In this document: positions 35,208-47,635 of the stretch, piece by piece | How positions within the stretch are numbered: position 1 is the first letter of the stretch | Layout: every line of letters begins with the position of its first letter | Source: Ulva prolifera | Lineage: Eukaryota; Chlorophyta; Ulvophyceae; Ulvales; Ulvaceae | Length of the DNA: 64,000 nucleotides | Assembly: GCA_023078555.1 (NCBI GenBank) | Contig: CM041198.1 | Location: 3,643,354-3,707,353 of the forward strand | Direction: 5' to 3' | The notes under the pieces: model-generated | Database searches by the model: none | What the model was told of the DNA's origin: nothing | What the model saw: only the letters and a program-made list of their open reading frames with translations | Position numbers and translations under genes: made by a program

Positions 35208-35527
35208 CAGACGTGAGCCGTGTCCCCCACGATTTACAAGCTACTGTATCGCCTAACACCCCACCACGACGCCTAAGAGTCACAGTATTCACAACTGTAG
35301 TCTTTTACACATTTGTCCGTCAACATGCGGTCCTATCACGATTCCGGCCATCCGCCGGCAGCACTGAATTGGATCCGCCCTATTGCTCTCAGATACACCA
35401 CCTGCTGCGACAAGTTGAGAAGTGAATGTTGAGCAAACTGTTGTTGAGACTGCATTGTGCATGCACTGTGGCTCCAACAGCATGTGGCAAACGGAATGCT
35501 TTGAATGCCCGCAGCACTCTCCTGCAG
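35208..35527. other. Region upstream of the CBM20 gene
   Basis: Expected to hold the CBM20 promoter (minus strand) and possibly the start of the candidate plus-strand exons at 35528. No motif is supported. Confidence 0.4.
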
Positions 35528-36536
35528 CCTCGAGCACGCTGGGCACTGGATGCAGATTTCGGCACAAATCCAGCAGGCTGGGAAAGACGCGTGCAACTGC
35601 GACACTAGTCCATGGTCGCTATGATGTGATACATATTGTTTAGGGCACCCTATCTTCTGACGCATTTGTTGATGGCCAAGATGTCTCCGTGAACGTGTCG
35701 GAGTCTTGTGGAGACCTATGGTGCAATCTATGCAGGCTGCTTTGGTAGAGTCTCGCTTATGCAGACGAACGCGAATGTATACATCAAATGTTGGTGATTT
35801 TAAGAACTTGGGCTCGCGTACGGAGTTCTGCTCGTGTTCAGATGCCACTCGACAGGCAGGCGCCACATCGCTACCTCATGCGCACCGAAGTTCACGAGAT
35901 TTCAGCAATTACACCACGCCACGCTATATCATGTATTGTTTGTACCAGCATAGTCCTCTCTTAGGCCAGCTCAGGGCAACACCGTATAGTGAAGTACGTC
36001 ACCGGTACCACAGGTGAGCGCTGCCGGTACGACTTCCGGACAAACAGGCTTGAAATGTTCTGTGGAACATGAAGTGCACTGCGCATTGTCGCAATCACAA
36101 GCCTTGAGGTTACGGTTATGCCTCCCCACACCCGTAACGCGCGAGCGATAGCACATCAACAGGGACCCGTTTCGATCTGACATGGCTGACAAGAACTTGG
36201 TCCACAGCATCGTATGATTTTCCCTTCTCCGCCTGTGGCGCACAGAGTCACACTGACTGCTGCCTGTTGGTATCTGGTCGCTACGCCCGTGTGCAACGGT
36301 ACCGTCAGAGGCAGCACGCGCACATCGCTCCTATGACGTGCACGGCACGGTGCGCATGCTTCTTGTGCGTGCGTCCCCCTCACTGTCCAGCTGCATGTCT
36401 ATGCTATTCCGTGCAGTATTCAGAGCTGTTGCTGCCCCGCGAAACGACCATCGTTGGTGGACCCGCCTCTCTTCAAACGGAGGTTGATCCGTGCTACTTC
36501 GACATGCTTGTGGAGCATCACTGCAGCTTTCCGCAG
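35528..36536 (+). CDS. Candidate exons of an unrecognised, possibly secreted protein
   Basis: Three short frames bounded by plausible splice sites are seen. The first is 35528-35590 (after CTCTCCTGCAG), reading RWALDADFGTNPAGWERR. The second is 35644-35720 (after ATATTGTTTAG, in phase with the first), reading DAFVDGQDVSVNVSESCGDL. The third is 36417-36536 (after TATTCCGTGCAG, 40 codons, then CCGCAG|GTAC), reading YSELLLPRETTIVGG and DPCYFDMLVEHHC. A further protein-like frame, NPWLCDENLYCTQTYGGC, runs at about 36587-36760. The composition (Cys, Trp, Tyr, Asn) suggests an extracellular glycoprotein. I could not connect the second and third exons or find a start, so this is only a candidate, and a pseudogene is possible. 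Confidence 0.3.
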
Positions 36537-38060
36537 GTACACTGCTTATAACACGATGAAACGGTTTTCTCGGAGTGTTTCTTTCACGCTAATCCCTGGC
36601 TCTGTGACGAGAACTTGTATTGCACACAAACATATGGGGGCTGCCTCAACTCATTGTGGCAATACCGTGCCAAGGAATTCACCCACGCTGCTTTCATTGC
36701 ACCCTTTCCGGCCACCGTCTGGTCTGAGTCACTCTTGCTGGAGTTTCAGATTCCTGTACGCTTGTCATCATTCCTGTCGGCGCGTGCGTTGCTATGGACA
36801 TGGACATTCACTGTGCACACAACTGACTGTTGCATGTTCCAAGAATTCAAAGTTGTATATGTTAAAAAACAAAACCCCCCAGGAAAAAACAAGAGGCTGC
36901 AATCGAGCGTCTTGCAGCGCCATGGGCAATGATTGCAAAGGGATGCATGTACAATCTGTCAGTGCAGCTGCTTGTTGGGATGGCTCGCGTGCCTTCCAAA
37001 TGTCATTCTTCGACATAGCTCGTCCGGGGTCGACCTGAATATTTTGCATCTGACATGCTTTTGCACTGGCACTGCATATCTGGAGCCGGGCTGCTGAACA
37101 GTGCATCCAGAGTTTGCATATAGCTAAAGCCGTTTTCTGTCGTTAAACAGTGGAAGAATGGGTTGCTACAACATCAAGGTTCCATGAACGAAACACTGCA
37201 CCGCGATCTGTGCTGGAGCACAACAGCACAAAGTCCACACGATATCTCGCCGGCGCTTCTCCATAGCCAGCACCAGCACACGGGTGTTGATCATCCAATA
37301 GCAAATCCAGTAATGCGGCTGACACACAGATGTTGTAACTGTTCAGAGTGGGCTCTTTCTGACAAGCATTTGGCATGCTCCACAGGGCACACAGCCCACG
37401 GCCTGGTGGGGGTGCTCACAAGTTCCTGTGCACTTTTACAAGTCGCCATCGGTTGCGATCTCATGTTTCACGGCAAGTTTGATCTCAGTATACAGACTAT
37501 CGTGGGGTGCCTGTGAGGTGGCATCTCAATCTGCATGGCCCCACGTGTATATGGGGACATCCCCAGAGCCATCAATGGCTAGACTTATTGCTCTCGAGGC
37601 ACACAGTGTCGGCACACACGCAAGTCGTCATGCGTGTGGCTTCGCACCGGGATTTGTTGGCCAAGCCCGGAAGCCAACAACTCGACTGCACTGTCCTTGC
37701 ACATACGAGGCTTGCCCGAGCTCGATTCCCCCCTGCCTACTCCCACAGCTGCCCATGGTGTGCACTCCCGGGGGTGAACCATGCAATTGGCATATCAACA
37801 CGCTCTAATGCCCCTACACCTCGGTCATGACTGCGCAGGCACCATTTTGTTGTGAGGAGACAGAGCTCACAAGATGCAGGCATGAGCATGTGTGGCGCAG
37901 CATGTGGACCGACCATCAAGGCACGCCACCAAGGAGACGATGGAAACAGAAAGACACGTGTGCTATGGGCACGCCCGTTCTGTGCCGCAGACCCCCGCAG
38001 CGCTGGTGGCCACTCCCCGCATCGTGCCCGGCCGCGTCACCGCGCGTGCCGACTCAGCTC
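36537..38060. other. Mostly featureless interval
   Basis: Apart from the protein-like frame at about 36587-36760, I see no supported exon, RNA or repeat. Confidence 0.4.
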
Positions 38061-39901
38061 TCATGCATGTCGTGAGGAGGCACCCCCGGCGCAGAGGTCG
38101 GGATACGTCTCGTCGAGGGCCGCGACGACGCCGGTGCTGCGCATGCGGACAAACCCGAAGCGCTTTATTGGGAGGTAGGAGAGGCCGGTGGCGGCGGCAA
38201 AGTCGCTGGCGAAGATCTCGGCATGGATCGGGCGGAAGCGGCAGGCGTGGAGGCTGAAGAACACCCTGCGCTTCCAGACGGCGGCGGCCGCGGGGCGGAG
38301 CAATGCGAAGCGGTCGTTGATGCCCCTCCACAGCGCAAAGTCGGGCGCGTAGACGGTTTCGTCCTGTACAAACGGCCACGTCACTCTCTCGGAGCGGGCA
38401 TTTCTGGAGCAGGCAACATAAAGTACCTCCGAAGAGATACCCGGCCTCTGTCGATCGATTCGTATGTATGCTTTACTTTTTGGAGAAGTCTTTTGTGGAG
38501 CGAGCATCATATCGTAATCGGCTTGTGTCAATCGAATCGTAAAACCCTGAGTGTTCGAACCAGCTGCAGATGTACTGTTTTTTGAAATGGTATGGTATGT
38601 TTTTTTTCAAAGATGTGCTGGCTTCCGGTGGACATGCTCACCTCCTCAAGCCCCAGCAGTGTTGAACATCCCAGCTGGACAGCCTGGTGTCACAGAAGAT
38701 GTGATCCGGAGTGCTCTGCAGTGGAACTGGCATACTTCACGTCACTCAACAGACCAGTTATAGAACATGCGCATCCGCATCAGCAAGTTGACGCGTTCTT
38801 GCGCCGCAGTGGCCTGAGTGAAAGGCCATGCGGCATCCCGGAAACAGCCAGGCATGGGTCCGTACCTGCAGGTTGTCGAGCATGTGCGCTGGAAACGGGC
38901 AGGTGAAGTTGACATCCGGGCGGGCAAAGAGGACCGCGGAGTACTTCCGCTCGGAGTGCTTTCTCTCCCACAGCTTGCCGACCTGCAGCACGCTGTTGAG
39001 CTGTGCCAGCAGGTTGCGCACGTTGGACACTTGCACGTCGAGAGCCTCCCGAGGCCACCCCGTGCCGCGCTGTAGGCATCTCCTCATTTTCCGGCTGCAC
39101 AGCAGGTGAGGCCTGAGCACAGGAGCGCTGCGAGCCGGGTCATCGTGACATGTGCATCCTCTGACGTTGTTCCATACAAATTCTACACCAGCCACAGGAG
39201 ACCTGAAGTTACAGGATCAGAGCAATAACAGTTGGCAGCACAAGAGGTCTCCCTCTCAGAGCATGTGGATAGGGCCATCAGTAGCTAGGACGAGGGCAAG
39301 ATTGGTACGCATGCGGTGCACAGAGACCTTGCGCGTATCATGCAGATGAGGTACAGGCGGTTGTTGCCTAAAGGGATCGGGCATCGCACTCCACCGATTG
39401 CAGAAAATCTTCCTGTGACGTCAGAGACACGTCGTAGGGCTGAAGGAGACGCCATTGCTCGGTGTCTAAGTCCGTGTCTTCCCCAGTTCTTGTGTTGATT
39501 AGATGGCGGATGTCATTGTAGGTGTGGACGAACACATCAGCTTCGTACCCTTGCTGTACAAGTGGGCCAATTACGTTCTCCTTTATGGACGCTATCGTGT
39601 GGTTTAAGGATCTGGTCAGCCCGAAGAAGCACACTGCGACCCTTCGTGAATCGCTTTCACTCGTGACCATTGCTGTCGATGATTGCACCGATTCGATGAC
39701 GGTGACTGGTTTCGCTTGCATGAATTTGCTTACCCATATTTGGGAGCAGTAACCAAGGGCCAGGGTGAAAGGCAGGAGCAGCCCCAGGCACAGCCTCCAT
39801 ATCGTCAACGTCGAGCAGAGTCCGGAAGGCCGTGCAGCGACCTGAGCGGCGACCCGCTGTTCCTGCTTCAAAGCCGGAGCTGCCATTCGCCTCAGCAGCA
39901 T
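38061..39901 (-). CDS. Type II membrane glycosyltransferase-like protein
   Basis: Three exons on the minus strand join in phase 0 to 337 residues: 39901-39395, 39069-38866 and 38363-38061. After a short basic cytosolic N-terminus, a single membrane anchor lies at about residues 33-52 (LTIWRLCLGLLLPFTLALGY). A lumenal domain starts at about residue 85 with RRVAVCFFGLTRSLNHTIAS and then YEADVFVHTYND. Exon 2 contributes YSAVLFARPDVNFTCPFP, and exon 3 YAPDFALWRGINDRFALL and ALDETYPDL. This arrangement is typical of poorly characterised Golgi glycosyltransferase-like families of algae and protists, in which the R-V-A-x-x-F-x-G-x-T-R-S start and the F-x-R-x-D motif are the shared parts. The enzyme activity and sugar are unknown. 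All introns have good GT-AG ends. Confidence 0.72.
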
Positions 39902-40214
39902 AATCTTCTTTTAGTCTGCCTGCGGCGCACGCCCAGACTACCCTTTGCGCGTTCGTGCAACGCCAATGTAGGGCGCGACCAATGTATACGTACCGCCGCG
40001 AAGCGGCCACACGCAGTTGCGACACCCACAGCACGCCAACCTTTCAACCGACATCACAGATACGCATGCAGCCACTCTGCGAACAGCGCAAGAACTGACA
40101 GTGCACGAATATGAGGTCGTACGTGTCGCGAGAGTTGCCGCTGCGAGCAGCAGCCCGCAGAGGTTACTAGCGCCGGGTCGGAAAAAGAAGAGGATGTGGC
40201 GTAAACTTGTGCAG
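39902..40214. other. Region upstream of the glycosyltransferase-like gene
   Basis: Probable promoter region of the minus-strand gene. No motif is supported. Confidence 0.35.
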
Positions 40215-40335
40215 TGAAATTACTGAACGCTGTTCACAGCTGCATGTAGCTCGCTTGTGCGAGCTGTCTAAGCTGACCGTGAAAGGAAAGCGCAAGCCCA
40301 TTCGCGCAGACCTTGAAACGGGCGGTATGGTGCCT
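40215..40335 (+). CDS. Candidate isolated exon, 40 codons
   Basis: It opens after the acceptor CTTGTGCAG and closes at the donor CCT|GTAAGC. It reads EITERCSQLHVARLCELSKL and then a basic stretch (KGKRKPIRADLETGG). The residue mix is that of a folded protein, but no neighbouring exon joins it, so it may be part of an undetected gene or a relic. Confidence 0.25.
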
Positions 40336-41844
40336 GTAAGCTCAAACAGCAACACGCATTTACTGTGGACACGGTAAATCTCTCCTAAGCTAAGACTGCC
40401 ATTCAGCGAGCATCAGACGCAACGTACGGCAAGCAAGCACCTCGCACGTTCTTGCACATCCATGTGGCAGGGATATTGGCAATCGGCATTGTGACGTCTA
40501 TGTACGTCCAGCTCATCATCTGCGGCGCCCTCAGATGCTGGATTTGTGCTGCAGCATAGTAGCATAGGGCAGCGAGGCAGCATTTCGGTGTCCTGGCAAG
40601 AAAGCCGTGTCACCTTGTAGTGGTCGAAACAGTGCAGGAACGTACGCCTTGCCTTTGCAGAGCTCTGTGAAGCATGAAACTCCGTGAACACACTCGCAAT
40701 CGTGTCGGTAGTAGCCACCCTGTGAGCCGCAGAGTTCCCTAGACTTCATGTGCGATGGTTGCGCTATGGTGGATGCGCTCGCTCGAGTCTGACGTCAATC
40801 CAAGATTGCTCAAATTTGCAAATGGACATGTTACACAGCAGTTACAGTTGCCCATTGTTTATGGAATGTGACGACGTGCGTGAGCCAAGCCATAACAATC
40901 AACAGCACAAATACCATCGGGCTTCTCGATCACGCCTGAGGTGAGACATGCACCACCAGAACGCGCACTAGCAGCATCCCGACTATCCCGAGTCGGGATT
41001 CCCGACTACGCTCATGATCAGCATGCATCACCACACACCTGCGCAGCAACTCCACACATGTTCCCTGTACAGGGAAACCCGCAACCCCGACGACACGATC
41101 ACCATGCACCCAGCTGCAGGACGGCGGCCCGGCCGGACTAGCAAACCCAACTTGCGCAGGGGGCACGGGAGTCGCGGAGCATACTCCCGAGGATATGATT
41201 TTGGCATGTCACGGCTGGAGATATCATCGATGGCTGTGGCCACCATGGTGGACATAGTGAGCACACATGCACTGGCGGCCCCGCCACCTCGCGGGCGGGG
41301 GGCGCGCTGGGGCACAGCGGGCGCAGACAACAAGAGCTCTAGGCGGCCCAGTCCCGGGAGGATATGGTCAATCATGCAGCCTCCCGCTTCACTGCGTTTA
41401 CTGTGGAGCCGCGTGTTGGTACATGGGGAAGGCCGCCGTACGATTCATCGGCCAGCTGGGGGATATTGTCAGGAATATAGTGACTGGCCATGCATGTCCT
41501 CGACATACAGCGGACTGGCCCAACGGCAGTGGCTGGTTGACTGCCTTATATCGATCGATGATATCTCAGTAACTACCCTTTGTCAATATCTCTGCTCGCT
41601 CTACCTCACATCTCAACAGATATTGCCGCAGCGAAGTGCGTGTTTGCGCAGTGGGGCGTGCGCTCGCCGACGATCATCTGGGAATCAGCACTGCCGACCG
41701 GACATCAGATGTAAACAACCGGAATTGTTCTGTGTGATCGGATGGGATTTCCCAACATTGCCTGGCATTCCTGGCAGGGAGCCCTTCGCCCACATCAGGG
41801 AGAAGTCCCGCAGCTCCTGACTCAGATTGCACATTCGCACAAAC

Positions 41845-41887
41845 GCATGGATGCATATGCATGGGTGCATATGCATGGATGCATGGC
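41845..41887. repeat. GCATATGCATGG short tandem, self-complementary
   Basis: Overlapping 16-bp steps of GCATATGCATGGRT. GCATATGC and ATGCAT are both palindromes, so the stretch can form hairpins. Confidence 0.7.
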
Positions 41888-41957
41888 AGCCGCCACGTGC
41901 TGTAGAGTCTACAGTGTAGAGACAGTTTTGATCATCCTGTAGCACGAATCCAGGCCT

Positions 41958-42062
41958 CAGTGTTGGTTCGCCCCGCACGATCACATCCATGGCAACAGTT
42001 CCGAGACTTAGGCCTGATTTCTGGATGCCAGCCCTGAAAATGCTGCAAGGGGTCCACCACTG
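41958..42062 (+). mobile_element. MITE copy D
   Basis: Starts CAGTGTTGGTTCG and ends with the inverse of CAGTGGTGGACCC, 105 bp. The interior GATTTCTGGATGCCAGCCCT and TGAAAATGCTGCAAGG match copies A-C. It stands alone in intergenic DNA. Confidence 0.7.
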
Positions 42063-42228
42063 CTCGAGATGCACATCAGGTACCGCTCTGGTGGCATGCA
42101 TGAGCGACCCATCAGCAGCCGAGGCTGGGGCTGAGATGTGCCGCATGCACAACATGGCTGCACAGCACGTGCCGTGGACCCACGCTGGTGGCTGGGACGG
42201 GGGCATGCATATGGCTTAGGGGGTACGC

Positions 42229-42245
42229 GGGGGGGGGGGGGGGGG
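42229..42245 (+). repeat. G17 homopolymer
   Basis: A run of about 17 G in intergenic DNA, followed by a T/G-rich stretch with several further short G runs. Quadruplex-prone. Confidence 0.75.
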
Positions 42246-42508
42246 AATTACGGGGAGCGGGTGCGGTGAGGGTGTGTGTGGTGGTGTGTGTGGAGGTCTG
42301 GGTGTTGACAAATTTGTCTCTTTCGTTGGGGGGGCTATGGGTTGTGCGTGCGCTGGTTGTGGCTGTGGCGTGCGTGCGTCGGACAGGGTTGGCGGTTGTG
42401 TTCTTGTGATGCCCGCTACTTGCGCGGTGCTGCCCCCCTCGCTGCCTTCATCCGTGCACATGCAACACGACGGCATGCGGTCCCGACTGCCCGGACCACC
42501 CCGCATGG

Positions 42509-42575
42509 TGGCCAATGTCCTCCCGAGGACACGGCTCCAGCTGATCAGTCGCTCCAGACGTACCCTACTTTACTC
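42509..42575 (-). repeat. AGTAAAGTAAATC dispersed repeat, copy 4 (diverged)
   Basis: Reads GGCCAATGTCCTCCCGAGGA, then CACGGCTCCAG, and ends CCTACTTTACTCT. It keeps the GTCCTC..GAGGAC palindrome and the TTTACT end of the family but is more diverged in the middle. Confidence 0.5.
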
Positions 42576-44868
42576 TAAAACTCAAGGATTCTCACCCTCC
42601 TGCATGCGCATTCCGATAATGGTGTGAAGCGCCGGTGCCCTTGCCGCGGTGAGCAGTCAGGGGCTGCGATTGCCCTTGGAACAATGGGTCGCAGCATCCG
42701 GGATGCCAGCTTACAGCAGCACGCATATGGTAAGCGAAGCAGGGTCCCGAAGGAGGCCCCCACACGGGGCGGGCTGTACATGTGCATATGGGGGCACAAG
42801 AGAAGCATGCATGCACGTCCCGACAGCCTGCGTCCCCTCACAGACCAACCTCCGCAACGAAGCAAGCCCCGCCCGAACGATGCACGCAAAGACGTTCCCC
42901 ACGTGATCTCCCGCTGAAGCTCCGCCGTCGGCATGTTCTGGGCTGCATCATGCCGATCAGACGCCAGAAAATGGGACCTGCTTCCAGACTACTCGGGAGT
43001 CCAGAGATATTTTGGCAATCCAGTGATACAGCGGCCATCACTAGATTGCCACAGGTATCTAGGGTGGTAGGCAGCCCAATCTGCAGGTCTGCACTGACAA
43101 TCAGTTTGGCATTGCACACCTGACAGTGAGCGCTCTCCGCTAGCGCGCTGGTGGAGTGTGAGGACGTCTACTCGCTCATGCGATCTTGCACACTCACGGT
43201 ATCTACAAATATGTAGAAACATGCACGCAGTGGAGTTTCCTGCGGGGTGTTGCTCAAGTTTGTGTGGTTGAGGGCCGTGTCACAAGGCAGCGTGAACAGT
43301 GCTATTTCAAATACGTACACCATGTTCTCGCCAAGGCTACTCACTTATTGAACAAGCCGCACACCACCATACCAGAAGACCGCACACTTAAAAGACGAAA
43401 ATGACAACGTTCGTGCACAGCAGTACGTCTTGATGCATTATCTCGTTCGCCCTCATGAACAATTTTGCACAGTCACACACATGCACCAGGGCTGTCTGGC
43501 CGGCAATTAGCACGACTGCCAAGATCTGTCTGTGACACACATCAGCACACTGTCAGCGATTGACCTCGTCACAGATCTGCTGCACTACACAGGCTGGAGA
43601 TGTATTGCAACTGTAAATACTGGTCTTATACATGCATTGGCAGGACACTCACAGGCCAGGTCTGCTGGATGCATTACTGTTTCAGGACACTACTGCATCA
43701 AGTGTCACAGTGGTGCTGTGGGTAGGCTGTGGCGACAGATTTGATATATATAAAAAAGAGCCAACACAGCGACGACCGAATGCACCACAGCAGTCAAAAC
43801 CTTGAAAAGCCACACGAACATCCAGGCGGTGCCCTGTTCCACATCAGTCTGTTGAACATGAACTGCTTTTCAATCCCAAAGTATTGCACCTCCATGAGCT
43901 TCGACATCGAACCGGTAGCCACTGCTATGAGGCTCATACCATTCGCGTCCTCGATCACTTCAATGGCACACCACAGTGCAATTCAGAGCACGCCCACACG
44001 TGCCTGCCTGACACCATGACCAGTGGGATGCTTCCCTGCACTCCGCAACACCCAACCACGAACCCAAGATATGATGCATCGCACACGAACCACTGAGCCT
44101 CACACCAGGCCCAATTATGTGGCTTCCTAATGAACGGATTGGGGCTGCGGTGCGGAAGCACGCAGCACAGCCCACGTCCTCTAGCCGACATAAGTGTCAC
44201 GGATGCACGCCATCATCACTCGCACCGCCACCGAGCTGCTGAATGACTAGCAATGCACACAGACCCCAGTACGACAGTGGCCACACGACGGTTCAGCCAG
44301 CAACACGCCCCACATCACCTTCTACAGCACAACAAGTAGGAACCCCACGGGCCTCCCTGCTGAAGGGCCATGTAACTCTGTTCTTCTTTCGCTTCAGCAG
44401 CAGGCCGGCAGAGCTCATGATGGAAGTGCCCCGGCAGGACACAGCACGCACTGGCCGATCATATGCCGCGCAGACCAAACATGACCCACCGACTGCACAG
44501 CTGCTGACACACCACGGCCAGTCGCATAGAACGGTCATGCCTGATCACAGCGGAGCTGACCTGAGGGCGCGACATGGGGCCCAGCTCACATCTGACCCGA
44601 GACCAAAACCCACCCACGACGGACACTCACGATGCACCCATGAGCACACAGTCGGACCCCGCCGGCTGCTGCCGCACAGTAGAGGCCGACTCGATGATGT
44701 CCGCCGTGAACACAGGCTGCATGACCGCAGCCTTTCACACGCGGTAAAGCGGCCAGGTCATGGACACCGTGCGACATGCACATGATATCCGCAGCAGCAG
44801 CCCACGGCTGCTGCCATTCTATTTGGAGGCCCTTTCTCTCAGTGAAGCGTTGGGTTGATGCACAGCCG

Positions 44869-45678
44869 TCACGTCGGGGCGGCATGATCTGATGCCACAG
44901 CCGGATCCGAGGTGGATGGAGCCGCCGAAGCATCAGCTCGGGTACTCCCTTGACCAGCTCGGCTGCCCTGTTCAGTAGCTCGGCCATCCCCTTGTGGCCC
45001 CTCTGTGCGCACAAAACGGCCTCCTACTCGAGCTCGTTGTTCGGCGCGCTTCTTGCGGCTCATGTAGCGCGGGCCCGCTTTGGCAGCCATGCTTTGTATC
45101 TTCTTCTTGCGGAATCGCTCCAGGCATTCCTGGCGATGACCTGAAGAAGCCTTGATACGCATCGCGATGTGTGATCGAAGGCCCAAAGGCAAGTAGTGTG
45201 TGCAGTCGCTCAGGCTGCTTGGCGTTGAGGTAGGGCCATCAAGTGGCACATGCGAGCGATCATGGTCTGCAATGGCAGTGGCTCTACCGTGGGCGCATGC
45301 TTGAGGCGCTGCTGGTGCTTGGAAAGCACCTTGGTTCCGCAAAAGCTGGATCTGCTGCTGAGGATATGGTATGGTGTTAGGGGCAGCTTGCATGTGAACC
45401 CCAACGCCCATGGGCAGGAAGCCCGTTGACGGAAGTGCATGAAGCGGCTGCCATGGGCCAAGCCCCATCATGTTCGGCACAGGGACGAATGAAGGGCACG
45501 TAAACGATATGCTGGAATGGCTAGCTGTTGGAGCTGTGATATATTGTTGGCCGTGAGGGAAATCTGCCCCTGGTGGCTGTGTCCGACATGGTGCAGCCGA
45601 AGGCGGTTGGAAGTGAGTTGTACTGGAGGCACCAGGATCTTGACATGGCTCTATACTGGAATCATTGACAGTTGCCAA
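44869..45678 (-). CDS. CCT-domain protein (possible CONSTANS-like or clock regulator)
   Basis: A minus-strand frame of 269 residues starts at ATG 45678 (MATVNDSS). Residues 1-170 are Pro, Gln and Ala rich without a fold I recognise. A CCT motif lies at about residues 180-226: HRQECLERFRKKKIQS, GPRYMSRKKRAEQRARV, GGRFVRTEG. The Arg/Lys, Tyr, Arg-Lys-x-x-Ala-Glu and Gly-Arg-Phe positions are those of the CCT domain, which mediates nuclear import and NF-Y or DNA interaction. An acidic-poor Ser/Ala tail ends the protein. No B-box is seen in this exon. Upstream exons on the minus strand (around 45700-46150, where a protein-like frame reads RVLVRNSTGRQVRTFNDFF) may supply more N-terminus, but no splice was fixed. 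Confidence 0.7.
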   Translation of the reverse strand: MATVNDSSIEPCQDPGASSTTHFQPPSAAPCRTQPPGADFPHGQQYITAPTASHSSISFTCPSFVPVPNMMGLGPWQPLHALPSTGFLPMGVGVHMQAAPNTIPYPQQQIQLLRNQGAFQAPAAPQACAHGRATAIADHDRSHVPLDGPTSTPSSLSDCTHYLPLGLRSHIAMRIKASSGHRQECLERFRKKKIQSMAAKAGPRYMSRKKRAEQRARVGGRFVRTEGPQGDGRATEQGSRAGQGSTRADASAAPSTSDPAVASDHAAPT

Positions 45679-47308
45679 CCTTCCTCGCTCCTGTACAGCA
45701 TTCTCGATTTCAAGTCATCGTTTAAAGACATCGGACGCGTGCACGTGGCCGCAAATGAAAGGCAGCGCGGCACGATAGAAATCATTCCGCATGCGAAAAA
45801 ATCGTTGAAGGTGCGCACCTGCCTGCCGGTTGAGTTCCGGACGAGGACACGATGGCTGCTGCTGGGGGGGTGTTCGGGCTGGGCACCAGGAACCAAGAAA
45901 AAGCTAGCATCGTCCCCCACCGGACGTTCAGCTGTTGCCAGTCTCACCTGCGGCCAGATAGCAATGTCGGAGACTCGCTTGACAGGGCCCACGCAACGGC
46001 CGTGGACCGACGCTGTGTACCAGCAAGCGGAGGACAGTGAACCCACCATCCCCCAGGTCGCAGCGGATTCAAAATCGCAAGACAGCGCCTTCCATAGTAT
46101 ATGTGTATAATATTTCCCTGAAGCGCACCTGAGCAGAATTCGTCCCACCGGAGCCTCGTGTCAGACGATTGAAGACGTCCGGAACGAGCCGCTCGTCGTC
46201 ATACCTATGCGCAGACACATTTAAGGCCGTTTGAACGAAGGATGGCGCTTCTCGACGTGAAGCCGCCTCAGTCCCGAAGTCTTCGAGGAGGTTCCGTGTC
46301 GGGCACATCTGCTTTGTTGTATCACTGCTGCATATTTGATCTTTCAAATCGCCGACGCCTGAAGCAAAATTGCCTACATATCCGCATGTCAGAGTCTATA
46401 TTCGAGATTGCCACCTCTCGGGGGTCAAAAGGATTCTTGGACTCGGGAGATCGTCTCGCAAATGCGCCAATCGCCTACGTGGTGACTCTCAGAGCAGGCG
46501 GTGCCAGCTCCGATTCACCTTGAAATGTGGCAAAATTCATCACAATCTACCGCTTTGCTTACACCTTTGCCTCGCAAAGGCCTTGTCTCAGATCTCTTGG
46601 AAATGGGCCCCAAAAAACGTTTACACACTCGCGGCTCCCTCTGGCCATAAACTGACACGCAGGCGTCCGCGCCGCGCTGCAGCCTCCCGGAAGATTGATG
46701 GCCGGAGCTCAGATGAGAGGAATCTGTCACTGTGCCATAGCAGGTGGAGAAGGGTCTTTGGCCTTGCAATGCTTTGTACCGCGCGAGCTCAAGCCAAGCA
46801 ACTACGTTACAGATCAAGAGTTCCTACTATACGTATAGTATACACGGAGGCTTACCTCACGCATCAGCCACAAGCCTTGTGCATGTCTTGTTGATCATCT
46901 TGTCGCACGATGCATCAGCCAATCAGGTGCTTTGCCGATTGTGGACAACAGCCACTGCTGACACCTCTCCGGACATTCGAACCAGTCCAGTGTCATGCCC
47001 GACCCCAAAAGTACATCTCCCTTCGGTCGAGGATCGAGGATGCGCATGCCTGTTCTGACTGCAGTAACGTGCCTTCCCCTGTGTTTATTCTGCTTCCCTC
47101 GCATATGTCCATGTTGCTCTCAGGAACAAGCGAAGAACAGTTCTGGCCAAATGGGCGTAAACAGGATGGAAATGCCATAGCGTTGCTGGCAGCAATGGCC
47201 TCACCAAGTCCTCATGACCTAAACGAGCCCCATACACAGAGCATACTCTTAAACCCCATCATCCGCAGAGGCACACCCCTTCGGCACATGTGGTCCCGTT
47301 CATTCGGA

Positions 47309-47370
47309 GTTGTCAATGTCCTCTTCAGGACCCGGCTAAGTACACCCAGATTTACTTTACTTTACTTCAC
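47309..47370 (-). repeat. AGTAAAGTAAATC dispersed repeat, best-preserved copy
   Basis: Reads TTGTCAATGTCCTCTTCAGG, then ACCCGGCTAAGTACACCCAG and ATTTACTTTACTTTACTT. It contains the perfect palindrome GTCCTCTTCAGGAC and three TTTAC steps at the end. It serves as the reference for the family. Confidence 0.75.
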
Positions 47371-47635
47371 ACTGTCTAACAGCCCCCCCAGATCCGCATC
47401 ATCACAAGACCCACTTCTGTCCCGCTGCACAATGCAATGTGGCTGTGAGCGGGGGTGTGGCGGTGAGTGGCGTTCATGAATTTCTGCCTCTGTGTGCGAT
47501 GCCAGTTTGCAGTCCAGGCTAGCAACAGTGTGAAAGCTTGCTTGCTGGCGTGTGCCTGTGCAACCAGCTGTGGCACTGCAACCAGCTGATAGCTTCCTGT
47601 TCGTGTGGCTGGCATGTGGTCTCGTGCGTCTGGGT

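Larger units (their letters stand above)
40336..44868. other. Long gene-poor interval
   Basis: No gene is supported in about 4.5 kb. It contains a short palindromic stretch of GCATATGCATGG words at 41845-41887, MITE copy D at 41958-42062, a G17 run near 42229-42245, a GT-rich stretch (42265-42400), and a dispersed-repeat copy at 42509-42575. A few frames are protein-like (for example 43532-43744, LLHYTGWRCIATVNTGLIH), but they lack splice support. Confidence 0.45.

Noticed and set aside
36454-37038. 194-codon plus-strand frame
   Set aside because: Ser/Thr/His-rich translation conflicts with a more protein-like overlapping frame (NPWLCDENLYC) and has no splice support.
41014-41820. 268-codon plus-strand frame
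   Set aside because: No domain, mixed composition, no splice context. Likely an open frame by chance in GC-rich DNA.
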